Source: Amblyornis subalaris (Eukaryota > Chordata > Aves > Passeriformes > Ptilonorhynchidae). Taken from it: a stretch of DNA of 64,000 nucleotides. The notes below the pieces were generated by a model that did not search any database, was not told where the DNA came from, and saw nothing but the letters and a program-made list of their open reading frames with translations. A program made the position numbers and the translations under genes. This document shows, one piece after another, positions 12,101-21,148 of this stretch. Within the stretch, counting starts at the first letter, position 1. Each line of letters starts with the position of its first letter. The stretch spans positions 620,001 through 684,000 of the forward strand of contig JACAXG010000008.1 in assembly GCA_018881555.1 (NCBI GenBank), read 5' to 3'.

Positions 12101-14667
12101 TGCCTCCCCTAGGGCACAGCCCTGTCACTGATGAGGTCTCCTTTCCCTAGGGATGATGCGTTCTCCGACAGCCTGAGCCAGAAGGCGGACAGTGAGGCGA
12201 GCAGCGGGCCTCTGCTGGATGATAAAGCCTCCTCCAAGAATGACATCCAGTCCCCAACAGATCATATAATGGACTATGGTTTTGGGGGAGTGATGGGCAG
12301 GTAACTCTCATTTTTCTGTGAACATGGAGGTGGTTGCTGTCGCATGTGTAGACAGTCGGTGTGTGGGATAGAGCAGGACGGGAAGGAAGGCTNCAGTAAG
12401 CACTGCAGGATAATAGGAGCATGGAGGGGGTCTCATGTGCATTGCTAATGGGGATTTAACATGTACAGAGGGTAAAATGGGGCCCTGAGCAACCTGGTCT
12501 GGTGGAAAGTGTCCCTGCCCATGGCAGGAGGTTGAAACAAGATGTTCTTTAAGGTCCCTTCCAACCCAAACTGTTCTATGATTTGATGCTGTTCCTTTCT
12601 TGGTACTGGCTAAAATGTCTGTCTTCCCTCTTGCCCGAGTCTTCTGAAGCCAGAAGGCTCAAGTTTGGTCTGAGCTGAACACAGAGCTGAGCGATGGCTG
12701 TGCAGCATGCGGCCAGCCGTGTCTGGGCTGGCGGACGCTGACCTGGCGTTGTGCTGGATTCTTTGCAGAGTGAGATTGAGGTCTGATGGTGCAGCCATCC
12801 CCCGGCGCCGCAGCGGGGGGGACACCCACAGCCCACCCCGAGGGATGGCGCCTGGCATAGACACCCCTCCTCGAGCAGCAGCCTGCCCCAGCAGCCCCCA
12901 CAAGATTCCCCTCAACAGGGGCAGGATCGAGAGTCCCGAGAAGCGCAGGATGGCAACGTTTGGCAGCGCAGGCAGCATCAATTTCCCAGACAGGAAGGCC
13001 CTGGCTGACAGTCACCCGCTGAGATCGACCTGTGGATCCACCCGGCACAGCAGTCTTGGAGATCAGAAATCTCTGGAAGCAGAAGCGCTTGCTGAAGTAA
13101 GAGGGCTGGGAAGGGACCAAGAGGCTGAAGGGGAAGTCACTGGAGAATGCCCAGAGCCCCTTCACCTCAGGGACTGTTAAGGTGCTGCTGTCACAGCTGT
13201 TACCCAGCTGTGTTGGGTTGTTCTTGTAACAGATGCTCACCCAGCTGATGTAAATTCTCACCTTGAAGCCTGTGGGACTGCTGGGCTTGGGTGTCCTGAG
13301 GCTTCACTCTGGGAGAATATTTTCACTCATCGTCTGAACAGCTTAATAGAATGAATTGGAGCTAACTTGATAATTATTTCCTTCAGCTGAGCCTTCAGAC
13401 GTTACCTGAGGCTCACAGAGCATTTTGTGGGTGTTATAAAATTAAGGACTTGTCTACACCAGGACAGCATTAACTAGAGTGACTTTTCAAACGATTGACT
13501 CCAGTGCCTTAAATTACTTCTCTGATGGTCTTGCTGAGGTAGTGGCCTTAATTAAGGTGGATTTAAGCAAAGCCAAACTAGGGCCTCTCTATTTCTGCAT
13601 GTGACCCCAGCACTGTAGCCATAGGTAGTGTAGCTTAATTCCCTGTACATGGGCACTTCTACTTGAACTGGGTTCACCTTCTGGGGGATCCCTGTGGACA
13701 GACTGTGGAGGCTGGAGGTGGGTGGGTGGCGAGGGGCTGAGGCCAATCTCTCCTCGGCTGCCTCAGGCCTTGTCACTGACTCTCATCTGTCTATGGCAAG
13801 CTGCTGTCGTGCCACTCATTCCACAAATGTCCCTGTGCATGTCCCTGCCACTTGCCATTTTCCTGTGGGCACAGGGACAGCAGAAGCCCTGTACATCCAA
13901 TGGAGGCTGCAGGGCCCCTTTTCTGGGGAAAACCCAGCCGCAGTGCTGTGGGGGAGTGTGGTGGTTGTCCCACTGGCTGTGTGGGCAGGCTAGTGTTCAC
14001 CCTATCACTCCTGGTGCTCAGGGTTCGCTCCCTTTGGAGCTGGTGACCGAGCTCCTGCTGGCCTGGGGAACATGGGGCACCTTTGTGCAGTCAGTTTGGG
14101 CTTCACACCTTCCCTAAAAGGTCCTGTTTTCCCTGAGGGCTCTTAGGTCAGAGACCCCCTCCCTAGACACGTACACCAGGATAGTGAGGTGGAGTGCAGG
14201 AGAGGGGGTGATGCTGTGGCACTGTGCTGACATTCCTTGGGCATTCACAGGATATCGAGAAGACCATGAGCACAGCGCTGAACGAGCTGCGGGAGCTGGA
14301 GAGGCAGAACACGGCCAAGCAGGCCCCTGACGTGGTCCTGGACACGCTGGAGCCCATGAAGAACCCCCCGATGGGCGCCGCCAACTCAGAGCCGGCCAGC
14401 CCCCTGCACACCATCCTGATCCGGGACCCCGACGCGGCCATGCGGCGCAGCAGCAGCTCCACCACGGAGATGATGACCACCTTCAAGCCGGCGCTGTCGG
14501 CCCGGCTGGCCGGGGCGCAGCTGCGGCCGCCGCCGATGCGGCCGGTGCGGCCGGTGGTGCAGCACCGCTCCAGCAGCAGCAGCAGCTCGGGCGTGGGCAG
14601 CCCCGCCGTCACGCCCACCGAGAAGCTCTTCCCCAGCAGCTCGGCAGATAAATCGGGCACCATGTAG
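3048..14667 (+). CDS. SRGAP3: SRGAP3, SLIT-ROBO Rho GTPase-activating protein 3 (C-terminal half, 10 exons)
   Basis: Exons joined by GT-AG introns: 3048-3108, 3512-3589, 4617-4751, 7668-7773, 8039-8266, 9223-9302, 11395-11575, 12151-12300, 12769-13096, 14251-14667. They sum to 1764 nt, giving 587 residues and a TAG stop, with every phase matching. Family knowledge: srGAP proteins act downstream of ROBO receptors, bend membrane through an F-BAR domain and stimulate GTP hydrolysis on Rac/Cdc42-type GTPases in neurons. Seen here: RhoGAP domain (window residues about 1-175) with the arginine finger in GIFRVPGS (residue 29); the [11 protein letters not shown] motif; an SH3 domain (about 233-288) with AKFDY and DWWEG; and a Ser/Pro-rich tail ending DKSGTM. 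The serine-run tail and the RAD18 neighbour favour SRGAP3 over SRGAP1 and SRGAP2. The start, F-BAR domain and promoter are upstream of position 1. One N (4708) falls in a Pro third codon position. Confidence 0.96.
3512..3589 (+). CDS. SRGAP3: SRGAP3 coding exon: RhoGAP arginine finger
   Basis: Window residues 21-46. It contains GIFRVPGS; the arginine codon AGA at 3535-3537 is the catalytic arginine finger of RhoGAP domains. The acceptor is ttccag and the donor gtgtgt. Confidence 0.95.
3590..4616 (+). other. SRGAP3: SRGAP3 intron
   Basis: No exon, repeat family or RNA gene recognised. It contains one N at 4499. Confidence 0.7.
4617..4751 (+). CDS. SRGAP3: SRGAP3 coding exon: RhoGAP core
   Basis: Window residues 47-91. 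It includes [16 protein letters not shown], the RhoGAP helix with the conserved KxYxRxL pattern. The acceptor is gggcag and the donor gtaagt. The N at 4708 is the third base of a proline codon. Confidence 0.95.
4752..7667 (+). other. SRGAP3: SRGAP3 intron
   Basis: A 2.9-kb intron with no coding exon or recognisable repeat. The other SRGAP3 introns longer than 300 bp (3109-3511, 11576-12150, 13097-14250) likewise show nothing beyond the repeats listed separately. Confidence 0.7.
7668..7773 (+). CDS. SRGAP3: SRGAP3 coding exon: RhoGAP core
   Basis: Window residues 92-126, containing [12 protein letters not shown] and [11 protein letters not shown]. The acceptor is gttccag and the donor gtgagt. 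The exon ends after two bases of the histidine codon that begins HLSQYS. Confidence 0.95.
8039..8266 (+). CDS. SRGAP3: SRGAP3 coding exon: end of RhoGAP domain
   Basis: Window residues 127-202. It reads [20 protein letters not shown], then [10 protein letters not shown], the conserved C-terminal RhoGAP motif with the structural Asn. The linker [16 protein letters not shown] follows. The acceptor is cttgcag and the donor gtaagc. Confidence 0.96.
9000..9158 (-). mobile_element. CR1 LINE 3' fragment, minus orientation
   Basis: It starts with atcacagaatca and continues with gttggaaaagacctccaag and ccagggatggtgactccacc. This is the reverse complement of the 3' end of avian CR1 retrotransposons. 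Truncation at the 5' end of the element is normal for CR1. The fragment lies in the SRGAP3 intron and ends about 65 bp before the exon at 9223. Confidence 0.9.
9223..9302 (+). CDS. SRGAP3: SRGAP3 coding exon: RhoGAP-SH3 linker
   Basis: Window residues 203-229. It is an acidic linker that includes [20 protein letters not shown]. The acceptor is ctttgcag and the donor gtgagc. A CR1 fragment ends only about 60 bp upstream of this acceptor. Confidence 0.93.
9303..11394 (+). other. SRGAP3: SRGAP3 intron before the SH3 exon
   Basis: A 2.1-kb intron with no coding exon. Long open frames around 9147-9856 on the minus strand come from GC-rich composition and resemble no protein. Confidence 0.7.
11395..11575 (+). 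CDS. SRGAP3: SRGAP3 coding exon: SH3 domain
   Basis: Window residues 230-289. SH3 signatures are AKFDY (ALYDY motif), ELSFKKG, DWWEG and [10 protein letters not shown]3 domains bind proline-rich partners; for srGAPs the known partner is the ROBO receptor tail. The acceptor is gtgcag and the donor gtgagt. Confidence 0.96.
12151..12300 (+). CDS. SRGAP3: SRGAP3 coding exon: post-SH3 region
   Basis: Window residues 290-339. It is an acidic, serine-rich segment starting [18 protein letters not shown] and ending DYGFGGVMG. The acceptor is ccctag and the donor gtaact. Confidence 0.94.
12483..12590 (+). mobile_element. CR1 LINE 3' fragment, plus orientation
   Basis: Contains gagcaacctggtctggtgga, gtgtccctgcccatggcagg and aaggtcccttccaacccaaa, then ttctatgatt. 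This is the standard 3' end of avian CR1 elements. It sits in the SRGAP3 intron 12301-12768. Confidence 0.92.
12769..13096 (+). CDS. SRGAP3: SRGAP3 coding exon: basic/proline-rich tail
   Basis: Window residues 340-449. The tail is rich in Arg, Pro and Ser ([45 protein letters not shown]), so it is likely disordered and phosphorylated. The acceptor is tttgcag and the donor gtaaga. The exon ends in phase 0. Confidence 0.94.
14251..14667 (+). CDS. SRGAP3: SRGAP3 last coding exon with stop
   Basis: Window residues 450-587, then TAG at 14665-14667. A short amphipathic helix ([20 protein letters not shown]) is followed by a Ser/Pro-rich tail. That tail has a run of seven serines encoded mostly by AGC and ends SSADKSGTM. 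The exon is very GC-rich compared with the flanking introns. Confidence 0.95.
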   Translation, partial: DIEKTMSTALNELRELERQNTAKQAPDVVLDTLEPMKNPPMGAANSEPASPLHTILIRDPDAAMRRSSSSTTEMMTTFKPALSARLAGAQLRPPPMRPVRPVVQHRSSSSSSSGVGSPAVTPTEKLFPSSSADKSGTM

Positions 14668-15349
14668 GCTGGGGCACGGGCACTGCGGCAGCAGAGCCGG
14701 CACCCGGACGGCGGGAGCGGGGCGGGCGCGGCGAAGCCTTGCTGGGCCGAGCAGGGGGTCAGAGCCCTGCTGGGGGGAGCCTCTGTGAGAGGAAACACGT
14801 GCGTGGCCTGGGCCCGGTGCTGTACATACGTGTGCGTGTGTATGTACATAGGTGTGCGCACACCCCNTCCATGCTGAAACACTTCCTGAGCTTGCAGTTC
14901 TACAGCAGGAGGAGACGGCGGGTCTACGTGTCAGCACTGGAGAACATGCTCAGTGTAGAGGTATATATTAAAAACAAANTGTACAGAATTCAGTGACTTT
15001 TTAAAACAGTAGATTTACCTCAGAAACTGGCTCTGAAATGTCCTCTCTTGAGGCAGTGGGTTGGTCTGGGTTTCCCAGGCTCTCTGTATGCACGTGGAAG
15101 CCCACACTGCAGCAGCTGTGTGTCGAGCAATACAAGACCATCCTGGAATTTATTTTCTGTACCTCTTGGCATTGAAAAAAAAAAGGGATGGGGATACAGT
15201 GGGGTCTGTTCACTGCTGGGCTGTGGAGAAGAACTGGAAATCCATAAATGATGGTGTGCATCTGGCCAGCTGGAGTCTTTTCAATTCTGAATCCCAAGAT
15301 GTCTTCGTGTGCCCGTGATGCCCTGGGCAGCAGGGACAAAGCAAGGTGT

Positions 15350-15417
15350 GTGCCATGAGTGGGGATGGAGTGAAGTGTGTGTCNTGAGTAGGGACAGAGT
15401 GAAGTGTGTGCCATCCC
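15350..15417 (+). repeat. Imperfect tandem duplication in SRGAP3 3' UTR
   Basis: Two copies of a unit of about 34 bp that contains tgagtggggatggagtgaag and its variant tgagtagggacagagtgaag. Both copies are followed by tgtgtg. Confidence 0.6.
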
Positions 15418-15571
15418 CTTCATGCAGGAGGACGCCGCGCTGCACCAGGACCATGGAACGCTGCTTCTCTGGAAGTTTTCAGAGTGAACAAGGACTAGTG
15501 ACCAAACCTGTGGTAAAGCATGGAGTAACTTACAGAGTTTGGAGATTCTTCATCTCCCTTTCCCTACATGC

Positions 15572-15596
15572 TTTTTTTTTTTTTTTTTAAAATAAA
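15572..15596 (+). promoter_or_regulatory. T-run followed by AATAAA (proximal poly(A) signal candidate)
   Basis: A run of about 17 T is followed by aaaataaaa, with AATAAA at 15591-15596. It could be a proximal cleavage signal of SRGAP3 mRNA. No clear GT-rich element follows immediately, so confidence is low. Confidence 0.35.
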
Positions 15597-16334
15597 AACC
15601 CAACCCAGTGGTCTCTCGACAGTCAGGCCTGAGCAGTGAAGGAGGCTTTGGCACCACCACGTTCCTCGATGTGAAGCTGCCCAGTGGCACAGGGGGGTCT
15701 CGGGTCAGTGCGTCGTCCTGCATGAGAAGCATGAGCCGTATTTGACCGTGTCAGATGCAAAACCGATCTGATGGGTGATACTTTGCACTTTCTGTACTGT
15801 ACCATATAATACAACCGTTTGAGTTTATGCAAAGGAATCTACATTTTGTTTTACCCAGAGGAAAATATATGCAGAACGCTGGGGATTGCATGGTCTGATA
15901 ATCCAGACTCCTCTGTAAGCACTGAATCTAAGACGCTCTGTTCTTCTCCTGCAGCTTTTCCTTGTACAGATTTCCATGTAGTGCCCCGTGGTTTGATTTG
16001 GCACTTCCCCATGGTCACGTACCAATGGCTCCTTAACGTTCATCCTTCCTCCCTGCTATCTCTGATCCTGCTGCTCTGTCTGTGCCTGGACAAAGACGCC
16101 CTTGAGCCCTCCTGCCTCATGCAGCAGACACCTACCCCTCTCTGGGTCTTTGCTTTGTCCCCCCCTTCATCTTCCTCATCTCTCCAGCACTCCTGCGAAC
16201 CCCAGATCTGCAGGAGAAGCAGCCTGACTTCCAGAAGGCAGTGGAGGCACTGGCTGGGGTTGCAGAGCACATCAGTCCTGCAATGGCTTGTNTCTCCTTG
16301 GCGAGGGAGCTCACACTCATGCAAGACCGCCTGT

Positions 16335-16420
16335 ACATTCACACCTGTACCTCTGTACCTGCACCTCCACAGCTGCACCCCCATATCTGCACCTCCACAC
16401 CTGCACCTCTATGCACCGGG
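16335..16420 (+). repeat. Imperfect short tandem repeat (CTGCACCTCCA-like)
   Basis: About six or seven degenerate copies of a 10-12 bp unit (cacctgtacct, ctgcacctcca, ctgcaccccca, ctgcacctcta) in the SRGAP3 3' UTR. This explains the repeated Thr/Pro/Leu/His pattern of open frames here. Confidence 0.7.
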
Positions 16421-16649
16421 CATGGAGCCAGCATCACAGCCCCTTGGGACCGGCTGGTGCCTGTCCCATGCCCATAGCACATCCTGTGTCCCTCACACCC
16501 CGCTCTGCCAGCCGTGTATATATTGCTGTACTTGCTTAACTGCTGGAAAGTAACTGTTAACCTGTAAACTGTACAAAAATAGGCTAAGATTAGATAAAAG
16601 CCGATGCCACTCACCAAATCTTTGCACTTAGTAGGTAGCTCGATGTAAA

Positions 16650-16655
16650 AATAAA
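16650..16655 (+). promoter_or_regulatory. Poly(A) signal AATAAA (SRGAP3, candidate)
   Basis: AATAAA lies in an A/T-rich context after the CpG-poor middle of the 3' UTR. Confidence 0.4.
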
Positions 16656-17376
16656 CCCAGTAATAATAATAGTAGTCCCGAAGGGAAGCGAAGCCGCCGG
16701 CACCCCTCGCAGAGCCCATGGGGAGCAGCTCTGCCCATGCTCCTCCCTGTCACACTGTCGGGGCAGACGGTGTGTGCTTGTCTGTGAACGTCCTTGGCGT
16801 TTGTAATGACCACAGTTGGTTCATGTTGGTGTTTATTTNTCCATCATCCCCCTTTCCTGGCACAGGCCCCAGCCGCTGCCCGGCCTGGCGCAGGAGCAGC
16901 AGATGCTCCACCAGGCTGGGCTGGTCATGGACCTGTGCTGGGGGAGGGAAGGACCCATTTGGCACGAGTGCTGTGTATCCATTGCCAGTTATTTTTATTT
17001 AGTTCCTGGAGAACGTTCACTTTGTCAGTTTTCTGGTTTTTATATGCTTTCTGAGATGACTTGAGAGCAAACCCATCTTCATTAGGGGTTTTATTTCCTC
17101 ATTCTTACATTTGAAGATACGGTACAAGTTCCAGTGTCTTTCTATTAAATTATTGCCTTTCGTTTTCCTTTGTTGTTTTGTTTTGGGTTTTTAATACAAT
17201 TGTTTTCTTATCTTTAAGTGCCTTTTTGAGCACCAGAACAAATGGTTGGAGTTCAGGCCTGGGAGCTGTACACACATGGGTTCGTCTTGGCGGTTGTGTT
17301 GTGCTGGGGGTGATTGCTTTTAAAGTCCTTCCATTTTTCTGTTTAATGAAAAGGGAACCAAGACTTTTTGTTGGAG

Positions 17377-17382
17377 AATAAA
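17377..17382 (+). promoter_or_regulatory. Poly(A) signal AATAAA (SRGAP3, candidate)
   Basis: AATAAA is followed within 20 bp by ctttgtaatatggtattcc, a T/G-rich stretch that could serve as the downstream element. It lies just before the CpG-rich block at 17.6 kb. Confidence 0.5.
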
Positions 17383-17599
17383 CTCCCCCTTTGTAATATG
17401 GTATTCCAAGTGTAGTTTTAACTACTGTAAATTTAAGGGAAGAAATGTATTTTTCTGTAAGCGAACTTGGCACAAAATTGAACCACGTACATTGTAGGAG
17501 CATCATAACTGGAACCTCCTCATGGTTTGTGAGTGACTGACCCCGATCCTCGGTACCTCCCTGGGGGTGCAGACTGTGTGTGGGCCTCCGAGTTCGCAG

Positions 17600-17910
17600 A
17601 GTTTCACTGTGACAACCCACGGCCNCGCCGGGGCCAGGGGGGTGTGCTCCTGCCTGGGGTGTACTCCTGCCCGGGACCCGCAGCCCGCGGAGGGCGGCCG
17701 CACGGGGCGGCTGTTTCTCTGTTCCTCTGCTGTGCAGAGCGAGCGCGGGTCTCGGCTCGGCTCCGCCGCCCTGCCCCGCCCTGCCCCGTCCGGCCCGGCC
17801 CGGCGTGGCCGGCGCTGGTGCTGCCGGAGCGCAACGGCCCCGCGGCCCCTGCCCTGGACAGACCCGCAGCGACGCGAGCGCGGTCCCGGGGCGGCGAGGG
17901 CAGTGCACTT
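17600..17910 (+). promoter_or_regulatory. CpG-rich block in SRGAP3 3' UTR
   Basis: Dense CpG and GC-box-like words (cggccgc, gcgagcgcgg, ccgccctgccccgccctgcc, ggtcccggggcggcga) stand against A/T-rich flanks. It looks like a small CpG island. It may be a promoter for a non-coding or antisense transcript, or a GC-rich UTR segment. No start site can be assigned. Confidence 0.5.
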
Positions 17911-18120
17911 TGTTCCGTAGGCTGAAGTCCCCTGATAGGTCGTTTGTGCATCCCCGGGTGTGTTATTTAACTAGCAGTGTTGTGGTTCTCGCGGGGCGGC
18001 AGTAGATGTCCCGAGTCTGATTTGCTTCGCGTGGCTGGGCTGCGAGGTCTGGTGGGGACAGGGTTGGTTATGCCGGGAAGCCGTGGGAAACCGCCGGCTG
18101 CTGCCCATTGTACCGGTCAT

Positions 18121-18148
18121 CCTCCTCCTCCTCCTCCTCCTCCTCCTC
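18121..18148 (+). repeat. (CCT)n microsatellite
   Basis: About nine perfect CCT units in the distal SRGAP3 3' UTR. It is likely length-polymorphic. Confidence 0.95.
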
Positions 18149-18269
18149 TGGTGTTGTCTCTGTAACGTATGGTGAGATGCCGTCAGCTAGAGTGTCTGAG
18201 TGGGTCCTCGTGTGTGCTGGTGATGCCATGTAGATGAAGCCACTGGTTGGGTGTGGACTCATCCCGTTG

Positions 18270-18275
18270 AATAAA
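18270..18275 (+). promoter_or_regulatory. Distal poly(A) signal AATAAA (SRGAP3)
   Basis: gaataaactgcttaac is followed by the T-rich cttttctc and then gtctctggtttc. The spacing fits a cleavage site near 18290. This is the last clear AATAAA before the intergenic region. Confidence 0.6.
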
Positions 18276-18292
18276 CTGCTTAACTTTTCTCA

Positions 18293-20420
18293 AAAACGTC
18301 TCTGGTTTCAGAAGATTTGCTGCCTCTTGTCTGTACTTCTTCCCCACACCTCACTCTACAGCCCTGGCCAGAGGCTGTGGCCGGAATTTTCCTCCAGAGT
18401 TGTGTGCCACAGCCCCACAGCCCCGTCATGGGCCAGTGGGCGGCTGTGGTTCCAGTGGGCCACATCTCTGCTGATCCCCATGACTGCTCGCTGTTCCTGT
18501 GAATGCCCAACAGCTGCCTTTGTGTGTGATTGGATGGGCCACCACGACTATAGATGGGCTCTTTCCTCTCAGCTCTGGGCATATGGTGCAAACATGGGAA
18601 AGAGGGATGTAGGTCAGTAAAAACCCTCACCTACCGTCTCCAAGGGGCGTGGATTTGCCCATTTCCAGTGAGGCGGCAGGACCTGTGCTGGTCTGTGCCA
18701 GCCGAGATGTCCATGGGGGGAGCCCCCTGCTTTGCCACACAGGACATATCACACTTGACTCCAGGAAGGGGACCGTGCTCACAATGCGCAAATGAAGGCA
18801 GACAAAAGCAGATGTCAAAATGAGCTTTAAGCAGAGATGATTTAGTCCTTGCTCTGTGGCAAATGGGACAAGAGTGATGATCTCCTCCCAAAAGGAAGGA
18901 GCATAGGGGTGACGGGGCAGCACAGCCAAGGGGACAAACCAAGCCCCTTCCTGCAGTGGCAGTGTGTCCCCAGAAGGCACCATGGCCCTTGGCATTTACG
19001 GCATCAACTAAAGCCAGCTCAGTGACGTGAGAACCACAGCAAGCAGAGGAGGACCTTGTCCCTGGCAGCCCACTCGGTGCTTGGCTCGGCCCCACGGTGT
19101 GTCCAGTATCCTGCCATGGAGGTGCCCAGGTGGCACTGTGCTGCCCAGCCCTGCCAGCCCCTTCGGCGGTCACTGCCTTGCAAAACAACTTGGTCACACC
19201 TCACCAGGGCTCTGCGCTCAGCAGCAGCACCTCACTGCACGGCGGCTCTAACCCATGAGATTCATCACCAAATACAGTAAAGCAACACAATTAAACAGCT
19301 TTCCCGATGCACCTGCACCGCTGTGTTCACCAAGGGTCTGTCCTGGATTCAAAACACTCTCAGCCAGGCTCTCCCCTAGTTGGGAAGGTCCTCAGAGCAA
19401 CACTGGCACTTAATGAGCCGAATGAAGCCTTTGCGTGAGAGTAAACNTCATCGTTATCAGTAAATTGATAATTGATTTTTAATGAAAAGTCCCTGTTCTC
19501 CAGTACTCCTAATCCAGGCTCATGGGAAACTGTTCATCTTCTCTTCTCCTGGCAATGAAGCTTTTAATGCCACAGCTGGGATGGTAAATGGACCCTGGGA
19601 GCTGTGCCTTTCTCGCTTGGCTCCTTGCAGGAGCTGACCCCAAGGCCAGGGCGTGGGCTGCTGTGGCTCCAGGTGGGAAGTTGGGATTCAGTTCCTGGGC
19701 TGGGGTTACAGGCAGCTTTTTAAGTCAGGTTTGTTCAGGCTGGTTGTGGGTGGGCTCACCGGGGGGCTGGTGTACCTCTTGCAGACAGCAAGGTTCATCC
19801 TTCGTCAGTGATCTCTGAGGCAGAGACTGTCCCACTGCCCGGCTTGGGAGCAGCAGGATGGGGAAGTGTCACCCCAAAGTGGGTGATGCTGCAGCCTGGG
19901 AACATGGGGGAGCCTTGGCCCCTGCCCCTCCCAGATGCCAGCATGGGCTGTCAAGGTGCAGAGCCCTCCTGTGCCCCACAGCACCCTGCCCTGCCCTGGG
20001 CAATACAGACACTGTCTCCTGCCCCCACAGCTGGGCTCTGGGTGCTGTTTATGGCTGCTGAGGGGATAAAAAACCTCTGATTCTAAACAAATAGCCCCAG
20101 GGAAGTCAGAGCCCTTTGCACCCGAGCGGCGAGGAGCTGTGCTGGACACTCACTCTGGCTGGGTTATGTCTCTTCGCATTGTTTTTTTCTGCTGTTGGTT
20201 CGTGGCTTCACTTTTCTGCCGTCCTGGCAGAGTGGAGAGACAGAGACCTCCCTGATTCCATCAATTTATCCATCTATNCATCACCCATCCCTCCTTGAGG
20301 TGGGGCAGCTGCAGACACAGCTGGCAATGCTGGAGCAGGGGTTTGTGTGGGCCGTGAGCAGGGGGAGGACGTGCTGAACTGCAGGGGGACCTCGACCTGC
20401 ATGGCCTGTCCTTAATTACC
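18293..20420. other. Intergenic region, no gene seen
   Basis: No exon, RNA gene or recognised repeat. Moderate GC with scattered short open frames only. Confidence 0.65.
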
Positions 20421-20642
20421 CCTCCTTAAATACGGTTAATGAGCCCAGCTCTGGGCTCAGCCTCGGGGGAGGTGAGTGCAGGGTGGGCTCCGGGCCCACC
20501 CTGGTCTGTACCGGTCACCGCCCTCTCCCCAGCACCGGGAGCAGCTGGGAGCAGCAGGGTCCGGTTCTGGCACGGTACCCACCGCGGGGGCAGCCCGGGC
20601 CGGGCGGCCGTCCTGGGGGAAAGCCCGCGGCGGGTCCAGCAG

Positions 20643-20708
20643 GTCCCTGGGCAGTGGACGCGTGTGTAGGGACAGGTCCCTGGGCAGCGGACGCGCGTGT
20701 AGGGACAG
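20643..20708 (+). repeat. 33-bp tandem duplication
   Basis: Two copies of gtccctgggcagtggacgcg followed by tgtgtagggacag, period 33. They differ at only two bases (t/c changes at CpG-type positions). Confidence 0.88.
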
Positions 20709-20749
20709 GGCCCTGGCCAGGCTTTTGAGGGTGTGAGGTGCGTGCAGGT

Positions 20750-20782
20750 GTGCACCAGATGTGCACCAGATGTGCACCAGAT
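20750..20782 (+). repeat. 11-bp tandem repeat, three copies
   Basis: Three exact copies of gtgcaccagat, then a partial gtgc. Confidence 0.92.
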
Positions 20783-20963
20783 GTGCCATCTGCGTGCGAG
20801 GCTCGTGAGGCCTGCGCGGGGCCTGTGCCAGGCGTGCACCAGCTCTGCTTGGTGCCCGTCCCGTCCCGTCCCGCGGTGTCCCCGCCGTGTCCGCCCGCCG
20901 CCAGCAGGGGGCAGCAGCGCCCCGCGCCGGGAGAGGGGACGCGCCCGCCCGGCCCGACTTTCC

Positions 20964-21148
20964 CTGCCCGGCCCGACCCTGCCCGGCCCTGCCCGGCCCT
21001 GCCCGGCCCGACCCTGCCCGGCCCTGCCCGGCCCTGCCCGGCCCGACCCTGCCCGGCCCTGCCCGGCCCTGCCCGGCCCGACCCTGCCCGGCCCTGCCCG
21101 GCCCTGCCCGGCCCGACCCTGCCCGACCCTGCCCGGCCCTGCCCGGCC
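20964..21148 (+). repeat. GC-rich 35-bp minisatellite with 10/10/15-bp substructure
   Basis: The higher-order unit is gcccggccct, gcccggccct, gcccggcccgaccct (35 bp), repeated about five times with one variant gcccgaccct near the end. The minus strand has regularly spaced GGG runs and could form G-quadruplexes. Confidence 0.95.

Larger units (their letters stand above)
14668..18292 (+). other. SRGAP3: SRGAP3 3' untranslated region (end inferred)
   Basis: It follows the TAG stop and has no credible coding frame. AATAAA hexamers at 15591, 16650, 17377 and 18270 (and ATTAAA near 17142) offer several possible 3' ends. The distal one gives a 3.6-kb UTR, in line with the long 3' UTRs of neuronal srGAP genes. 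It contains a T-run, a TGCACCTC-type repeat, a CpG-rich block and a CCT microsatellite. The 3' boundary is an inference from the last AATAAA. Confidence 0.65.

Noticed and set aside
14163..14937. 239- and 183-residue minus-strand frames opposite the last SRGAP3 exon
   Set aside because: They are shadows of a GC-rich coding exon. The sense frame matches SRGAP3 with correct splicing.
15819..16553. 244-residue open frame downstream of the SRGAP3 stop
   Set aside because: It lies in the 3' UTR, contains short tandem repeats, and has no recognisable domain or splice signals.
17150..17908. 252-residue minus-strand frame over the CpG-rich block
   Set aside because: Composition-driven. No domain, and no splice sites or poly(A) signal in that direction were found.
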